DNA from: Bryopsis sp. KO-2023
Taxonomy: Eukaryota > Chlorophyta > Ulvophyceae > Bryopsidales > Bryopsidaceae
Assembly: GCA_030272585.1 (NCBI GenBank)
Contig: BSYQ01000014.1
Coordinates: 1,984,001-2,048,000, forward strand
Direction of reading: 5' to 3'
DNA: 64,000 nucleotides
Below are positions 35,923-47,133 of this stretch, in pieces. The notes under the pieces were generated by a model that made no database searches, was not told the DNA's origin, and saw only the letters and a list, made by a program, of their open reading frames with translations. Within the stretch, counting starts at the first letter, position 1, and each line of letters begins with the position of its first letter. The translations under genes were made by a program, and so were the position numbers.

Positions 35923-37377
35923 TGAACGAGTTGTTGTGGGGTTTGGTTGTTTTCAGGGAAATCTTGCTAATTCCATCCTCCAAGGTGTATCCTGAATTGG
36001 GAGCAAGGCAGACAAGGGGATTGGAGGGAGTCATCGCATTCTGGAACTGGATTTTTTTCGTGAAGCTGGAGAATCGGCCGCTTTAAAAAAAAGAACAAAG
36101 ATCCAATCAAAACAGAAACTAGGAACGAATCTTCAAAACCAAAATGAGGGGTTTCGTCACAGGCACAGCCAGGATGATAAACTTGGTTGGGCAAAGAAAA
36201 AATTTGGGAGGGGGAGGAGGTGCTCTAGAAATACAGAATAGAGTCATATCACGATTTAGAATTATTTTCTTGTTTTTTTTAATACCCGCCATGGAATCTT
36301 GAGGGGTGCAGAACGTGCTTTTTTTTTTGCCACGCTTTTGGTTGTCATATATTCGAGATAATCCGAACTTCATTAACACTGGAAGTAACTCCGGCTTGAG
36401 TACGAGGTATGACTAATCAGTCGGGTGTCGAATACGAGGTTGCTGGAAGATAGAATGTAAAGTTGTAGAACCATGTGGTGTGACATGGGAGCACTGACAG
36501 AAATGCAACTAGTATTCTTGATGTGGGCTTAGGTACGAAGCAGTCAGCAGCATGATTAGTAATTTTGGTGCAGAGGAGACGAACTGTCTTAAAAGTTGTT
36601 CTTAGGATTTTCCGCAGGCCACATCGACTTGGGTGGCAATTTTTTGAGGGAAGCCTTTTGGCTTTGCCCGTCAATGCTCTAGGATTAGTAATCAAATTTA
36701 GATTTTAGCACAAAGATTTTTAAAGAGGTTTTATCGAAAATCGTTGTAACCGGAGAACGGCTTTCTCATGAACAATGTAAGTTGGTGCTTGAAGGTTTTT
36801 GCTCTTTCTCCGGAAATGTTCCCATGGGGACTTGAATTGTCAATTTGACTGCGGGTGCGCCGATCACTAAAGACTCCCAAGGAAAGCTACAGGAGTGACA
36901 TGTCAGTGCTGCTAAACGTTTATGGCCCCTTCCTTTCTACCTTGAGGTTATGGCTTGGATTGAAACTGTACAAAGTCCAAATCCCAGCACCAAGGCCGAT
37001 TTTACATGAAAGCAAACGTTTCAAGCGAGGCGGTGCAGATGAGAACACATTCAAACTAACACCAAAACAGCTTTTGCCAAGTGCAGGCATCGAATTGCTT
37101 TGGATCCAAGATCGCGTGTAATCATGATTTGATTTGATTTGATTTGGATCCAAAATGAGGTGTGCTCGCCAGAGCTCACGTATGGCAGACACCCTAAGGA
37201 ATGTCACTTCCATCAAAATATCAACATGCCCCAACGGAGGTCAAATACGGATCCCAATTCCCTTGTTTGTGTCCATCCAGGAAAGCAGCACTGGTCAAGG
37301 AAGGAGGTCTGGACACAGAGGACGACGAGAGAAGGATCGTTGCTTGGATTTTGAATTTAACGCTCGAATCCACAGCA
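35923..37377. other. Intergenic region before the expansin-like gene
   Basis: No gene is supported. A short GATTT repeat lies near 37125-37145. Confidence 0.4.
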
Positions 37378-40300
37378 ATGAGGGTGGCGGTTATTGCTCT
37401 GGTCGTCTTCGGTGTGCTGGCCGTTTCCGACGCTTGGCGTACGGGCCGTGCTACCTTTTATGGTGACCAGCCTTGGTTGTGGGATATTCACAAGTGAGTG
37501 ATCGACCTGGCGGCGCCGCCGTTCAGGATCTCCACCTGATGCTTTTGTAATTGTGGATTGTCCGCTTGGTTGTTCGTTGAACGATCATAGATGGGGTTGA
37601 AACCTCGTTGTCATTAGCCCGGTTTTGGTTGTAGTGTTCATTTTTGTGGTTCCGTGGTGCTTGTAATTGTTTGGCAGGGGTTCGTGCGGATACGGCCAGT
37701 TGGACCCCAACAAAGGAACTGGCTGGGACATTGCTGCTTTGCCTGATGGTCACTACGAATTCTCGGGTTCCTGCGGGTACGATATCCAACGATCAGCATT
37801 ACATGATGTCCATACCACATGTCTGTGGAAATCTTGCCATGTCTCTTTATTGAATGCACTGAGTTTATTGTTTGGGCCAATGCAGACGATGCTATGAAGT
37901 GCGCTGCAAGCCCATGAGTTTCAAGGACAACTACACTATGGGAAGTCGCGTTCTGTGCGGGGTGTTTTTGAAACCCCGTACAGAACTCTGAAACCCGTGT
38001 TTTGCCACGCACAGGGACAGAATAGCCCCGCACGGCTCTGTGCCCCGGTTTGGCCGGTTTTTGTGCGGGGTCCCAATTCGACCCCGCACAGACTGGAACC
38101 CCGCACACAGAACCTGACGTCTTCCCCGTTGTGGGACCCCGCACGGATAAAACATAGCCCCGTACAGTGTGCGGGGTACCCTATCCTCCGTGCGGGGGTG
38201 CCGTGCGGGGTGGATATGATAGACGTCAGGTTCTGTGTGCGGGGTTCCAGTCTGTGCGGGGTCGAATTGGGACCCCGCACAAAAACCGGCCAAACCGGGG
38301 CACAGAGCCGTGCGGGGCTATTCTGTCCCTGTGCGTGGGTGTTCAGGGTGCTGTGCGATTCTGGAACCACCCCGCACGAAAGAGTCATACCCTCGTACAG
38401 CTGTGCGGGGTCGCTGTGCGGGGTGGCTGTGAAAACCTTGTGCGGGCTCCTCTTGTCTGTGTGCGGGGTGATTGTTGAAGGCGTGTGCCACCGTATTCCG
38501 CCCCCGTGCGGGGTCCTTATCTGTGTGTGCGGGGTGGTTGGTGAAGGCGTGTGCCGGTGTATTTCGTCCCTGTGCGGGGTCGCTGTGCGGGGTTATGCTG
38601 TGTGCATGCTGTGTGATTGTAGAAACATCTGTGTTGTGGTTGTTACAATAAAACTACGATGACAAGACCCCTTTGAATGTAGACCCCATTTTTTTTTATC
38701 AAAGACTTGCCCATTCCCACTTATTCCAAAAAAGAAATAGAAACAAAAAAAAAGGCCCAAAACCATGAACTCCAATCCTACCATTCCAACCCTGCGCTTG
38801 TCTTTCAATAAAACAGACCCACTGACCCACTTCCAACTGTTCTATCATATGCATATGAATCCGGGTTCACTGAGGCTGGAAAAGTCTTAATAAAGTCAGT
38901 TTCCTGAATCAAAACCAAATAAAAAGCGTTTTGAAGAAAACAATGCGCTCGTATGATACCAGAAACAAAAGAAGCATGTTGCACCACAGTCAAAAAAAGG
39001 GGGGGGCGGAAATCACCCTATCCAGCTGCCCTTCGCAATTGTTGTTACCTTTTTTTCATGGGGTGGGCAGGCTGCCCATTCTAACACACCTGCACCTTCC
39101 TTTTTCTGCTGGGGTTAGTCTTTTTGGAATAAATCAATTATTTCAAGATAACTAAAAGCCACCTCAACATTTTTTCTTTTCTGCCTATTTCCCTTACTGC
39201 AAAAGAAGGTTCCTGCTACATGAAATGCATCTTGCTGACGCACCCACAGCATAATTCCCTGTAACACACCAGGGCATTTTTTTATGTTTTATAACACACT
39301 GTCCATGTTTTTTAACACACTGGGGACTGTCCATGTCGACCCCATGCAAGACCAAGAGCCTCCCCTGGGTGTGTGGATGAAAGCAACTACGAGGTCACAT
39401 TACAAGACATCAAAGGAATCGAAAAAAGAGTTCGATCAAAAGCTCACTTGCATTTAGATGATGAGGTGGCCACAAAAAAACTGCTTGAAATACACAAGGA
39501 AGACGTATTGTTTTTCCAGGATTTCAGGTGCACATGCACCACGGAAAGAAAAGGTACACCTACTTCTCAAAGGCACACAATGTTACACATATATCACCAC
39601 AGTATGGCCAAGTCAGTTCAATGAACAAGTGCTGCAATCGATGCAGCCCAACATGATTTTCTGTTCCCTTTGTGTAAAAATTAAATAAATATAAATAAAT
39701 ATAAAGAAAATTTTGATACAGGAAAAAAACAGTGCTACGGTGGCGATTCGGCTCTGCTATTTTCATGTTATGCAAGCATGGGCTAGATGGATGAGAAAGG
39801 GGGAGAATAAAATATCAGTTACACAAAGAAAATTGATCATATCTTTCATTCGAAAACTCAAAAATGCAGAGAGCCCGGAGATGGCGGAAGATCTCTTGAG
39901 GGATTTTAAAACGTACACCGCTGCTGAAAATATCACCAAAGTTTGGGATCATCTCCAGAAGCACTACTGGGATAAAGGTTTGTATTATTGTATTTTCCAC
40001 AATTTAATTTCAACAGGTCTGATGTACGTACCTAGTTTTTCCACCAAAACTGTACCTAGTTTTACCACCAGAACTGACCACAGTTTAATTTGAACAGGTC
40101 TGATGTACGTACCTAGTTTTTCCACCAGAATTGCACCCAGTTTTACCACCAGAACTGACCATGTGGAATGTATATAATGCAGACACTGGCTTGGGACCAA
40201 TCCGCACTGCTTGGATAAATGGACTGCGAAAAAACAAGCGCCTCGGCAGTAGATTTCCCCTGGAAACAAACAACCTTATCGAGAGTTTCTTCAAAACGTT

Positions 40301-42404
40301 GAAGTACACAGTTCTGGGGGGAAAGTTCAACAAACGACTTGATATTCTTATATCCAAACTGTTGACAAATGTGAAAGACTTATACCTCAGCAAATCAGGG
40401 AACAACGATCAGGAGAACAACCCACGACTGAAGAATCAAATATTTGAGAGAGAAACGAAGGTGATAATGATGATTTTCTGCTTGTACATACTGAAATCAG
40501 ACTATGTTCAGAGATCCGTTATATTTTTTTGTGTTCTTTGACGCAGGCCAAGGCAATATGGGAAAACCAAGACAAAATGATTGATATTATTTCACCTGAT
40601 GAAGGGCTTGCAACAGTTCTATCCAGCGATGGGATTGAGACATATCAAGTCGATATGGGGCATTCCACGTGCACATGTAAGGACTCCGCGGGCATTCTCT
40701 GCAAACACCTACGTGCTGTTGCACGTTCTTTGGGAGGGTTGGAGGGGTGGGGACTGAACATTGATTCAATGAGGCCGGGAACCATCACCATCGAAGACGC
40801 TTCAGCGGGAGACTCACAGGGAGAACTTCGTGTTGAGGATCGTGAACGGGTCGCCCTGGGGGTTCCTACAAATCCACCAAATCCTCAAATTTTGGGAATG
40901 ATGCACAGTGCACTTGACAGATTAGATGATCTTCCAGCATCAGAAAGAGATGAAACCCTTAGACAAATGAGAATAGCTTTGATACACAAGACCCAAGAGT
41001 TCCAGAAAAAACTCAGACCGAAGGAGGGGACTAGACCGAAGGAGGGGAGTAAACCTGCGACAATAGATGGGAAGAAATGGCCAGGAAACCAAAAAAAAAG
41101 AAAACAGGGAAAAGAAGACTACCCTAGACCTCTAGAAGACAAGGAAAATGTCAGAAAAATAAGAACAGTGGCCACATATTATCAAGCCCTGTAAATTGTA
41201 AACCTGGACTCTTTGGGACAAGTACAGCACTAGTCTTTTTGCTCCTGCATATCACGAAACTCAAGCGTAAAACTCACCATCCGCCAAAATTGTCCCGAAA
41301 GATCCTTCCGCCTCTGATAACCCTGCTCGAGAAATCGAACAGTGCAGAATCGTTCCAGGCAGGAGGAGGAATTGAACCTCCTTTTTTCCACCAGACCTAG
41401 CGTTGTTGCGACGACCACGAAAAGGTTGCGGCCGTTGAATGTCCTCATTTGCGGTATCTCAGGTACGCCAGGTGCAAGGCCGTCCACGCAACACGCCCAC
41501 GCGCGTCGCTTCCACTTGAGTCAGGGAAGGGCACTTGGTGATTTCTGTGCGTGCATGCAAGGGAATGGTGACTTGGATGCTGACGTCGGCCAGTCTGACT
41601 TTTTTGCACGCGTTTGGGTGGATTTGGTACCAGACCCTTCGCGATTCGGTGACGTCAACCCCGCACAGGATAGTAACCCCGCACAGAGTCCTGTACGGGG
41701 TTACTGTCCTATGCGGGGTTGACTGTGCGGGGTTGATTTCCGCGGTTTCATCCGTCGCTGACGACTTCGCCAGCGACTACGTTTTTCCGCCCCAGATCGT
41801 GACGGGAATGCCTGGGAGTCGAACCCAGGTGTTTCCTACCATTCCCTCTCTCTGTCGCGTCGGTTTTCGCGACTCCAGTTTTCGGCGGAAATCGACGGTG
41901 ATTTTACTACCCCGCACAGAGCGGGTTTTCCCATAGTGCTACGGAAATGCCCTGGACAGAACCGGTGCATGCTACGACCCATCCAAGGTCATCACCCTGA
42001 CCATTACTGACACCTGCCCTTGCAACTACTCCGGAAACCTCTACTCCAACAAGAGGTGGTGCTGCATGGACATGGAGCACCTCGACATCTCTGTGTACAC
42101 CTATGACAAACTGGCGGATCGTCGCTGGGGGGTGATTGGTCTGGAGTACAGGCCGGTGCCCTGCGGTGGTGGAAGTATCGGCCCATCCAAGCGAACAGAC
42201 ATCCATCAGTCCACCAACGGCCAAGGAAGCAGGTGTGTGTGTTTGTCAATTTTCTTCAGTCTGACTGTTCTCAACCTTCCGTGGGTTGGTTTTCTTCTTC
42301 CCGGGGTGAGTGATTTTTTTTCTTTTTCCAGGATGGACTGGCTCAAGAGTGCTATCAATGAAGGTGATGCTACTGTCCAGGCTTTTGATGGAACTGGCAA
42401 GTAG
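37378..42404 (+). CDS. Expansin-like DPBB protein, 208 aa, coding exon split by a transposon
   Basis: Exons 37378-37493, 37678-37776, 37886-37933 + 41942-42232 (one exon split by the element at 37934-41938) and 42332-42404. Omitting the element and one TSD copy gives a single frame of 209 codons with correct phases throughout. A signal peptide (MRVAVIALVVFGVLAVSDA) precedes GRATFYGD and the double-psi beta-barrel of expansin domain 1. Visible are GSCGYGQLD, the Cys-paired ITDTCPCNY, the CMDMEHLDISVYTYDKLAD stretch (position of the family's HFD motif) and GVIGLEYRPVPC. The second, carbohydrate-binding expansin domain is missing, so this is a one-domain expansin/EG45-like form. Such proteins loosen or bind wall polysaccharides outside the cell. 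In this allele the gene is interrupted unless the transposon is spliced out or excised. Confidence 0.85.
38005..38338. repeat. Perfect 117-bp inverted repeat, 100-bp spacer
   Basis: The arms 38005-38121 and 38222-38338 are exact reverse complements by eye. They lie in the left subterminal region of the transposon and contain several GTGCGGGGT boxes. Confidence 0.92.
39458..41194 (+). CDS. SWIM-finger transposase of the CACTA-ended element
   Basis: Three exons join cleanly: 39722-39977, 40153-40460 and 40547-41194 (404 codons including the stop). An upstream exon probably ends at 39673 (CSLC/GTAAAA); its start is unresolved because the frame shifts between 39373 and 39600. The middle part has RLCYFHVMQAWARWMRKG and TNNLIESFFKTLKY, which resemble the catalytic-core C-terminal half of MULE-like transposases. 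A SWIM zinc finger follows, C-x-C-x(n)-C-x-H in STCTCKDSAGILCKH (about 40665-40705), then a Lys-rich tail. The transposase would bind the element ends and move it. The intron at 39978-40152 contains an 81-bp tandem duplication. The core exons are intact, but the N-terminal half may be damaged. Confidence 0.75.
40003..40164. repeat. 81-bp tandem duplication inside a transposase intron
   Basis: Units 40003-40083 and 40084-40164 share tttaattt-aacaggtctgatg and ccaccagaactgacca with few differences. Each carries a possible splice acceptor (ccaccag). Confidence 0.8.
41654..41723. repeat. Hairpin in the right subterminal region
   Basis: gtcaaccccgcacaggatag pairs with ctgtcctatgcggggttgac around a 3-base loop with few mismatches. 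It uses the same CCCCGCACAG box as the left side. Confidence 0.8.
41804..41846 (-). ncRNA. tRNA-like minihelix inside the CACTA-ended element
   Basis: The minus strand reads GGGAATG, a 10-base linker, T-arm CCTGGG TTCGACT CCCAGG, then CATTCCC. That is a perfect 7-bp acceptor-like stem and 6-bp T-stem with an exact B-box GGTTCGACTCC. There is no room for D or anticodon arms. Confidence 0.6.
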
Positions 42405-43821
42405 ATGGAAATCTATTGTTGCTAAATCTGCAGGAATATATATATCAGGTTGTCTGGTCCTTTGGTGTGGAAGTTGGCTTATTGTTTCTGGTCAGTTTAA
42501 GGGGGGTTGAGATGTTCTTAGGTTTTATTGACGGTGGTTGGTGATGGAACCTTGTGACAGTATTGAAGGGGATTTGACCACCGCATAAATTTTCCCAGCA
42601 AACATGTGCCTTTCTCAAAAGGGGCATTTTGATTTTTCGTTCTTTGGGGGAGAACCATTCGCCCATTTTTAGTATTTCGAAATTCAAGGTGTCGAGTTTG
42701 CTGAAGGGGGTGGGGGTGCGTTCAAATCCTCTTGCTAGATCCATTTTTTTTTATCCTTTAAATAAATCTCGACTGCTTTTCAGTCGCTACCCTTTCGAAG
42801 ACAGTAAGGGCATGTGGTTTTTCCTTTTGGAGGAAGGGTAATTTGTCGTTCTTCTTTCTTGATCTCTAAATTTGTCAAACAAATAAGCATATATCTTAAT
42901 CCCGACTTGGGGGGTGGTGTCGATGATTTTCATGACTAAAAATATAGGGGGAAATTTTCCCCAGCAAAAAAAGAAAATGTGATTCTGTCATTCTTGGGTT
43001 GATCTTGATGTGATGGGTCACATTTGTTTAATTAGTTATATCGCATTTTAAGCTTTTTTTATGTGTATTTGGATGCTGAACCAAGGGTTTTATGTTGAAG
43101 AATAAACATCGTGGACATCTATTTGTTCTTGTTTGTGGTATCCTTTGTAAGCAATTATTCCTGCCAGTTCTGCCTTTGGTTTTTGGCCTTCATTGGAAGA
43201 ACTATCTCATATTTCTAGAGTGAAAGAAAAAATCATTATCATTGTATGGTAAAGAAAATGCAAGAATTGACAGTTGAAGGTTTAGTTAAATAAATAACCT
43301 TCAAACTGTCAAAGGTAAGTGTCAATTTTGTTCAGTGGCTCCCTCTTTGTTAATTTTGAACGATAAGAAATAAGAAGACACCCCCTGTTTTATTGCAGTT
43401 CTTTTTTTAATGTGTCCAAAGCAGGTTTCATAGTTCATGCCAGAAAACTGTGACATGAAATTTTCAACTAGCCTTGTCTAATATCATCATAAAATTATAG
43501 GTAGTTCAACCTGTAGTACACACCGAATGTTTCAATGGAACGTGCAAGAGGGTAGGTACTTAACTTTCTGTAAATAATAGCTTTTCCTAATTGCCTCATT
43601 TTTGCCCTCAAGAATTTGTCAGTTTTTCTTTGAAAAAACTATTTGTGTTTGGATTGACAACCCATTTACAAAAAAAATGTAACCACAAAAGCCCAACCCC
43701 CCTCCCTCACCACATTTCCCTATCATCAAATACACAAAGATCTGGACCTGCCTAAAAATACATAAAAACAAATTTCCCCAATTTTTTTTTTATCCCCATC
43801 ATTCGTCGGATTCAAAAAATA
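42405..43821. other. Intergenic between convergent genes
   Basis: It lies between the expansin-like stop and the DnaJ-like stop. No gene, RNA or complete repeat is recognised. Confidence 0.45.
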
Positions 43822-44973
43822 TCATACTTTCGCCGCCACTTCTCGTAGCCTCAATAAATCCTCTTGCCCTTCCCACAGGTCTCCGTTCGGCACCACCACA
43901 TTGGTTTTGAAATAATGCGCACCCTGCTGTTCATCCGCCCCAGCCACTCTCAGACCACTCCCCAGCTTAGCAATGGTGTCCCCATGTTGAGTGCCCTCCG
44001 GCAGCTCCAATTTCTCAGCCCCCCAAACGGTATCCACCACAATTTCGCCCCCCAGCATCGCCACGAACAGGGGGACATCGATATCACTGAACACATCTGG
44101 ACCTTCCCTCGAAAACACCCTATGCTTTCGAACCAGCACCCCCACGTACAAATCCCCCACCGACCCTCCAACTCTAGGCAAACCGCCCAAACCTTGAGCC
44201 TTCAGCACAGCCCCGTTCTCGATTCCAGGGGGTAATTTCAGCATAACTAGCTTTTTGATTTTGGTCAGCCCTTTGCCCCTGCAGTGTCTACACACATGAC
44301 GAAGTTGGATTCCAGTCCCCCCACAATTTGGGCAATACCCCCGCCTTACCTCCTCTGGTTGCTTGGCCCCATTAGGATTATACTCCGAAATGAAAACGAA
44401 ACCCGTCCCCCTGCAGTTCACGCAATCACTGGTGCCACCCTCCACAGTCCCCTCCCCACTGCATGGCGAGCAAACTCCAGTGACCTCCACTCTGACGGAT
44501 CTCTGCCCCCCCGAAGCAGCTTCCTCGAGGTCCAGTCGGAGCAAAGTCTTGACGTCCCCATTGGACTCCCCCAAAAGATCCCTTAAGGCTGCGTGACGCC
44601 CTGTCAGCCCCTCCAGTCCGCGACTGTCGTACAATCCCCTCAGCGCTCTGTTGGACAACACTTCAAACGCCAGGAATCCCGACAACACCTCGTTGCGCGA
44701 GGGGCGCCGGACGTTGGGGATGGGCTTTTTGAATCTGGCCAGTAACCTGCGGTAAGCTGACGACACTTCTACCCGCGTGGCGTCAGGGGGGATCCCGAAG
44801 AGTTCGTACAGCCGGACGTCGGGGGAGGAGAACGTCTTGCAACAGCGACGTCGCGGATTTGCTATCGTTGGGCGAGTCAGAAAACCGCGCGATTCGCGCC
44901 CAATGGCCAACCGGGAGTTGTGGTTTATGTCTGGCAAAGAGAGCAGGTCTCGGAAATTTGGGCTTGATAGCAT
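43822..44973 (-). CDS. Type I DnaJ-like co-chaperone with degenerate J domain, 383 aa
   Basis: The in-frame ATG is at 44973, and the following 45 residues are Ser/Arg-rich like an organelle transit peptide. The J-domain fold is visible (LYELFGIPPDATRVEVSSAY...), but the loop that normally holds HPD reads RFKKPIPNVRR, so the Hsp70-activating triad is missing. A complete zinc-binding region follows with four CxxCxGxG repeats (CSPCSGEG, CVNCRGTG, CPNCGGTG, CRHCRGKG, about residues 170-250). Next is the DnaJ C-terminal substrate-binding domain (LKLPPGIENGAVLKAQGLGG, GDLYVGVLVRKHRVF, ELPEGTQHGDTIAKLGSG). Single exon. It probably holds substrates in a plastid or mitochondrion without classical J activity, or its J loop has diverged. 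The opposite-strand frames are shadows. Confidence 0.88.
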   Translation of the reverse strand: MLSSPNFRDLLSLPDINHNSRLAIGRESRGFLTRPTIANPRRRCCKTFSSPDVRLYELFGIPPDATRVEVSSAYRRLLARFKKPIPNVRRPSRNEVLSGFLAFEVLSNRALRGLYDSRGLEGLTGRHAALRDLLGESNGDVKTLLRLDLEEAASGGQRSVRVEVTGVCSPCSGEGTVEGGTSDCVNCRGTGFVFISEYNPNGAKQPEEVRRGYCPNCGGTGIQLRHVCRHCRGKGLTKIKKLVMLKLPPGIENGAVLKAQGLGGLPRVGGSVGDLYVGVLVRKHRVFSREGPDVFSDIDVPLFVAMLGGEIVVDTVWGAEKLELPEGTQHGDTIAKLGSGLRVAGADEQQGAHYFKTNVVVPNGDLWEGQEDLLRLREVAAKV

Positions 44974-45766
44974 CCTCGTGTGGTGCAAAATTCCTGTTGT
45001 GTGTCTGCGGTGTTCACCTCTTTTTGGCGAAATGCGGATTTAATGGAAATGATGTTCGTTCTGGGCACCATTTGGAGTTTTTGGATGCATTTCCCTGGGG
45101 AAGGGATTTGATTTGGTGCTGGGGCAAGACCACATCGCAGCCGAAATCGAGGGGGTTGTCGGTGCTGGTTTTTTTTTCGCGGGAAATTCAAGGGAGGGAA
45201 GTCTCAAAACATGTTCTTTTTCCTCAATGCAAATACGATTTCCAGAAATGTCAAGAGAGACAGAATTGGAAGGTATGGACATCCCAACTCCTCCTATCCA
45301 TGAAACGAGCGTTAGTGTTGTTTCACTGGCGGCGAAGGAACCCCTGTCAACCCAGTTCAGGATTTACCTATAGTCTATACTCTTCATCTCAAGCCTTCCA
45401 GTTTCCAATCTCTTGCCACAGCAAAAAAGGGCCCAAATCATGATTACACAGAGCAACAAACAAACAAAAAACTTGCGTTTTCCCAGAGACCTTGGATCAC
45501 GACAGGGGGACAAGTCCTGTGGCGGCTGGGACGTCAAAGCCATGCATTCTCAAAATTCGCTTCTTTGGACCACCACGAGTTGACTTCGTATGTTCAAGCA
45601 ATGTTGGGTTCAGTGCCGTCTCACGTTGTGCCCTTCGAGCCGCGATAAAAGCCCCACCAACGACGAATCGAATCAGGAAATTAACCATCGAGTGTTTTAA
45701 CCTATTCGGACTGCTTCCATTTTTGTTTGTGTGTGCTGAAGAGAGCGTCAAATAGACGTCTGAGTT
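44974..45766. other. Intergenic between divergent genes
   Basis: It separates the DnaJ-like and Cys-rich protein genes, so both promoters are expected here. The frames on both strands are short and unconvincing. Confidence 0.4.
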
Positions 45767-47133
45767 ATGTTCGTTGCTAAAGCGATTGTTTTCGCGACGC
45801 TGCTGGCTGTACATGTTGTGGCGCCAGCCTTGGCATCCCCACTACCAGGTGAACCTGATTAAGATTCACATGGTCCCGACCTTCCTTTCTGGCAAAACTT
45901 CTCGAGGTTTAACGATCGGTTCAGCGCCGCAAAAACAGCGCCGAGATTGAACGCCCTAGCGACCAACCAATTCCTTTTCCCAAACCTATTATGACAGGCC
46001 GAATTGAACGAACAATAAAAGGAAAAGAAATGAAAATCATGGCTAATAGAATACCTAGGTCTGGCACTAACTTGAATGTGCAAGTTGAGGTCGAAAACTT
46101 ATTGGCTGAAATGTGAAGATGTGGGTGTCTGTGCGCAGATCTTATGGCCATGTGTGAAAAGCTTGGAGAGGAAGCGGGCCTGGCGGCGGCGGAAAAAGCA
46201 TGTGAAGTCGTCAGAGAGTCGTGTCCGCATGTAACCAACCCCATCGGCGCCTCCTCAAGATCCCTTCTGCAAGGCTTATATAGCCCAGGTGGATCCATGC
46301 TTTGCCGTACAGACACATGAAAAAGACTCGAACAAAAACATAGAAAAAAAGAAATGTGTGGAATGTGCTGCTTTCGTTGTCAATTTGAAAATAATTTTTA
46401 TTCTTTGGGGGGAGGGGAGGCTCATTAATTCTATATTGTCATTTCTATATTAAGCGATCAAAAACTTCTGTGGGATGAGGTAACTCAAAAGGCACTCGAA
46501 GGTGTCCAGAAACTGCTTTTTCGAAAGGTACAGCAGACAGCTCTCTAATCCAGCCAATTTAATGAATTGAATCAGAGGAGGGTGTGTGTTTTTTTGGCAG
46601 ATATCATTCAGGAGCTGAGGGACAGCTGCAAAAATGCTTATTCCACTACTTGTGGAGGAACAGCCCTGGTCGCTGCCTATAAAGATTGCCTAAAAGATCT
46701 CTACCTGGAATCGGTCACCTTCATTTCCGAAGAGTGTCCAGATTTCGAAACAGCCCAAGAAATTTTCCTAGACAATCTAGATGCATGCGAAACACCGACC
46801 CCGGCAGCTGAGTCTGTCTTAGGGAAGCTGTTTAAGCCAGAATGCACCCCTGAGAGGATGCACAGTAGCATGCATGCGGCAGAGTTCGACCTACCTAGCA
46901 ATTTTGTGAATTCGATGGCGGGCCGACGCCTGCTTGAATTTCAAGCTACTGAAAAGGAGCCGATCAGGTCGGTGAATGGGAATCACCCCTGTGATTGCGA
47001 CAGCAGAGGGTGTATGGGGGCGATATGCTATCCAGTGGGAGGTGCCAGTTGCAAAGGATCAGTCCCTTCAGCAAAAAACCCCAGCTTGTTTTTCAGACTA
47101 TGCACCCTCGATGATCGAAAATTCGCAGCTTGA
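45767..47133 (+). CDS. Secreted Cys-rich protein of unknown function, 254 aa
   Basis: Exons 45767-45848, 46139-46288 and 46601-47133 join through phase-1 introns into 255 codons. The first exon is a signal peptide (MFVAKAIVFATLLAVHVVAP). The mature chain has two similar helical Cys segments, MCEKLGEEAG...CEVVRESCPHV and LRDSCKNAY...CGG...YKDCLKDL, suggesting a tandem of small Cys-paired helical modules. A C-terminal Cys cluster follows (PCDCDSRGCMGAICYPVGG). No known domain is recognised. All three exons entering in phase 1 fits module duplication. It is likely extracellular or vacuolar. Confidence 0.75.

Larger units (their letters stand above)
37934..41938 (+). mobile_element. 4005-bp CACTA-ended DNA transposon in the expansin exon
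   Basis: The left end CACTATGGGAAGTCGCG-TTCTG and the right end (reverse complement) CACTATGGGAAAACCCGC-TCTG both continue into TGTGCGGGGT. This gives an imperfect terminal inverted repeat of about 30 bases. The target duplication is CTA (37931-37933 and 41939-41941). Subterminal regions are packed with GTGCGGGGT motifs in both orientations. It carries a spliced transposase gene (about 39.4-41.2 kb, plus strand). The ends and 3-bp TSD are those of CACTA/CMC elements, whereas the transposase SWIM finger is better known from MULE and KDZ/Zisupton types. Confidence 0.9.

Noticed and set aside
41340-41400. Fourth tRNA-like minihelix around ggaggaattgaacctcc
   Set aside because: The T-arm-like hairpin exists, but the B-box is inexact and there is no matching acceptor stem.
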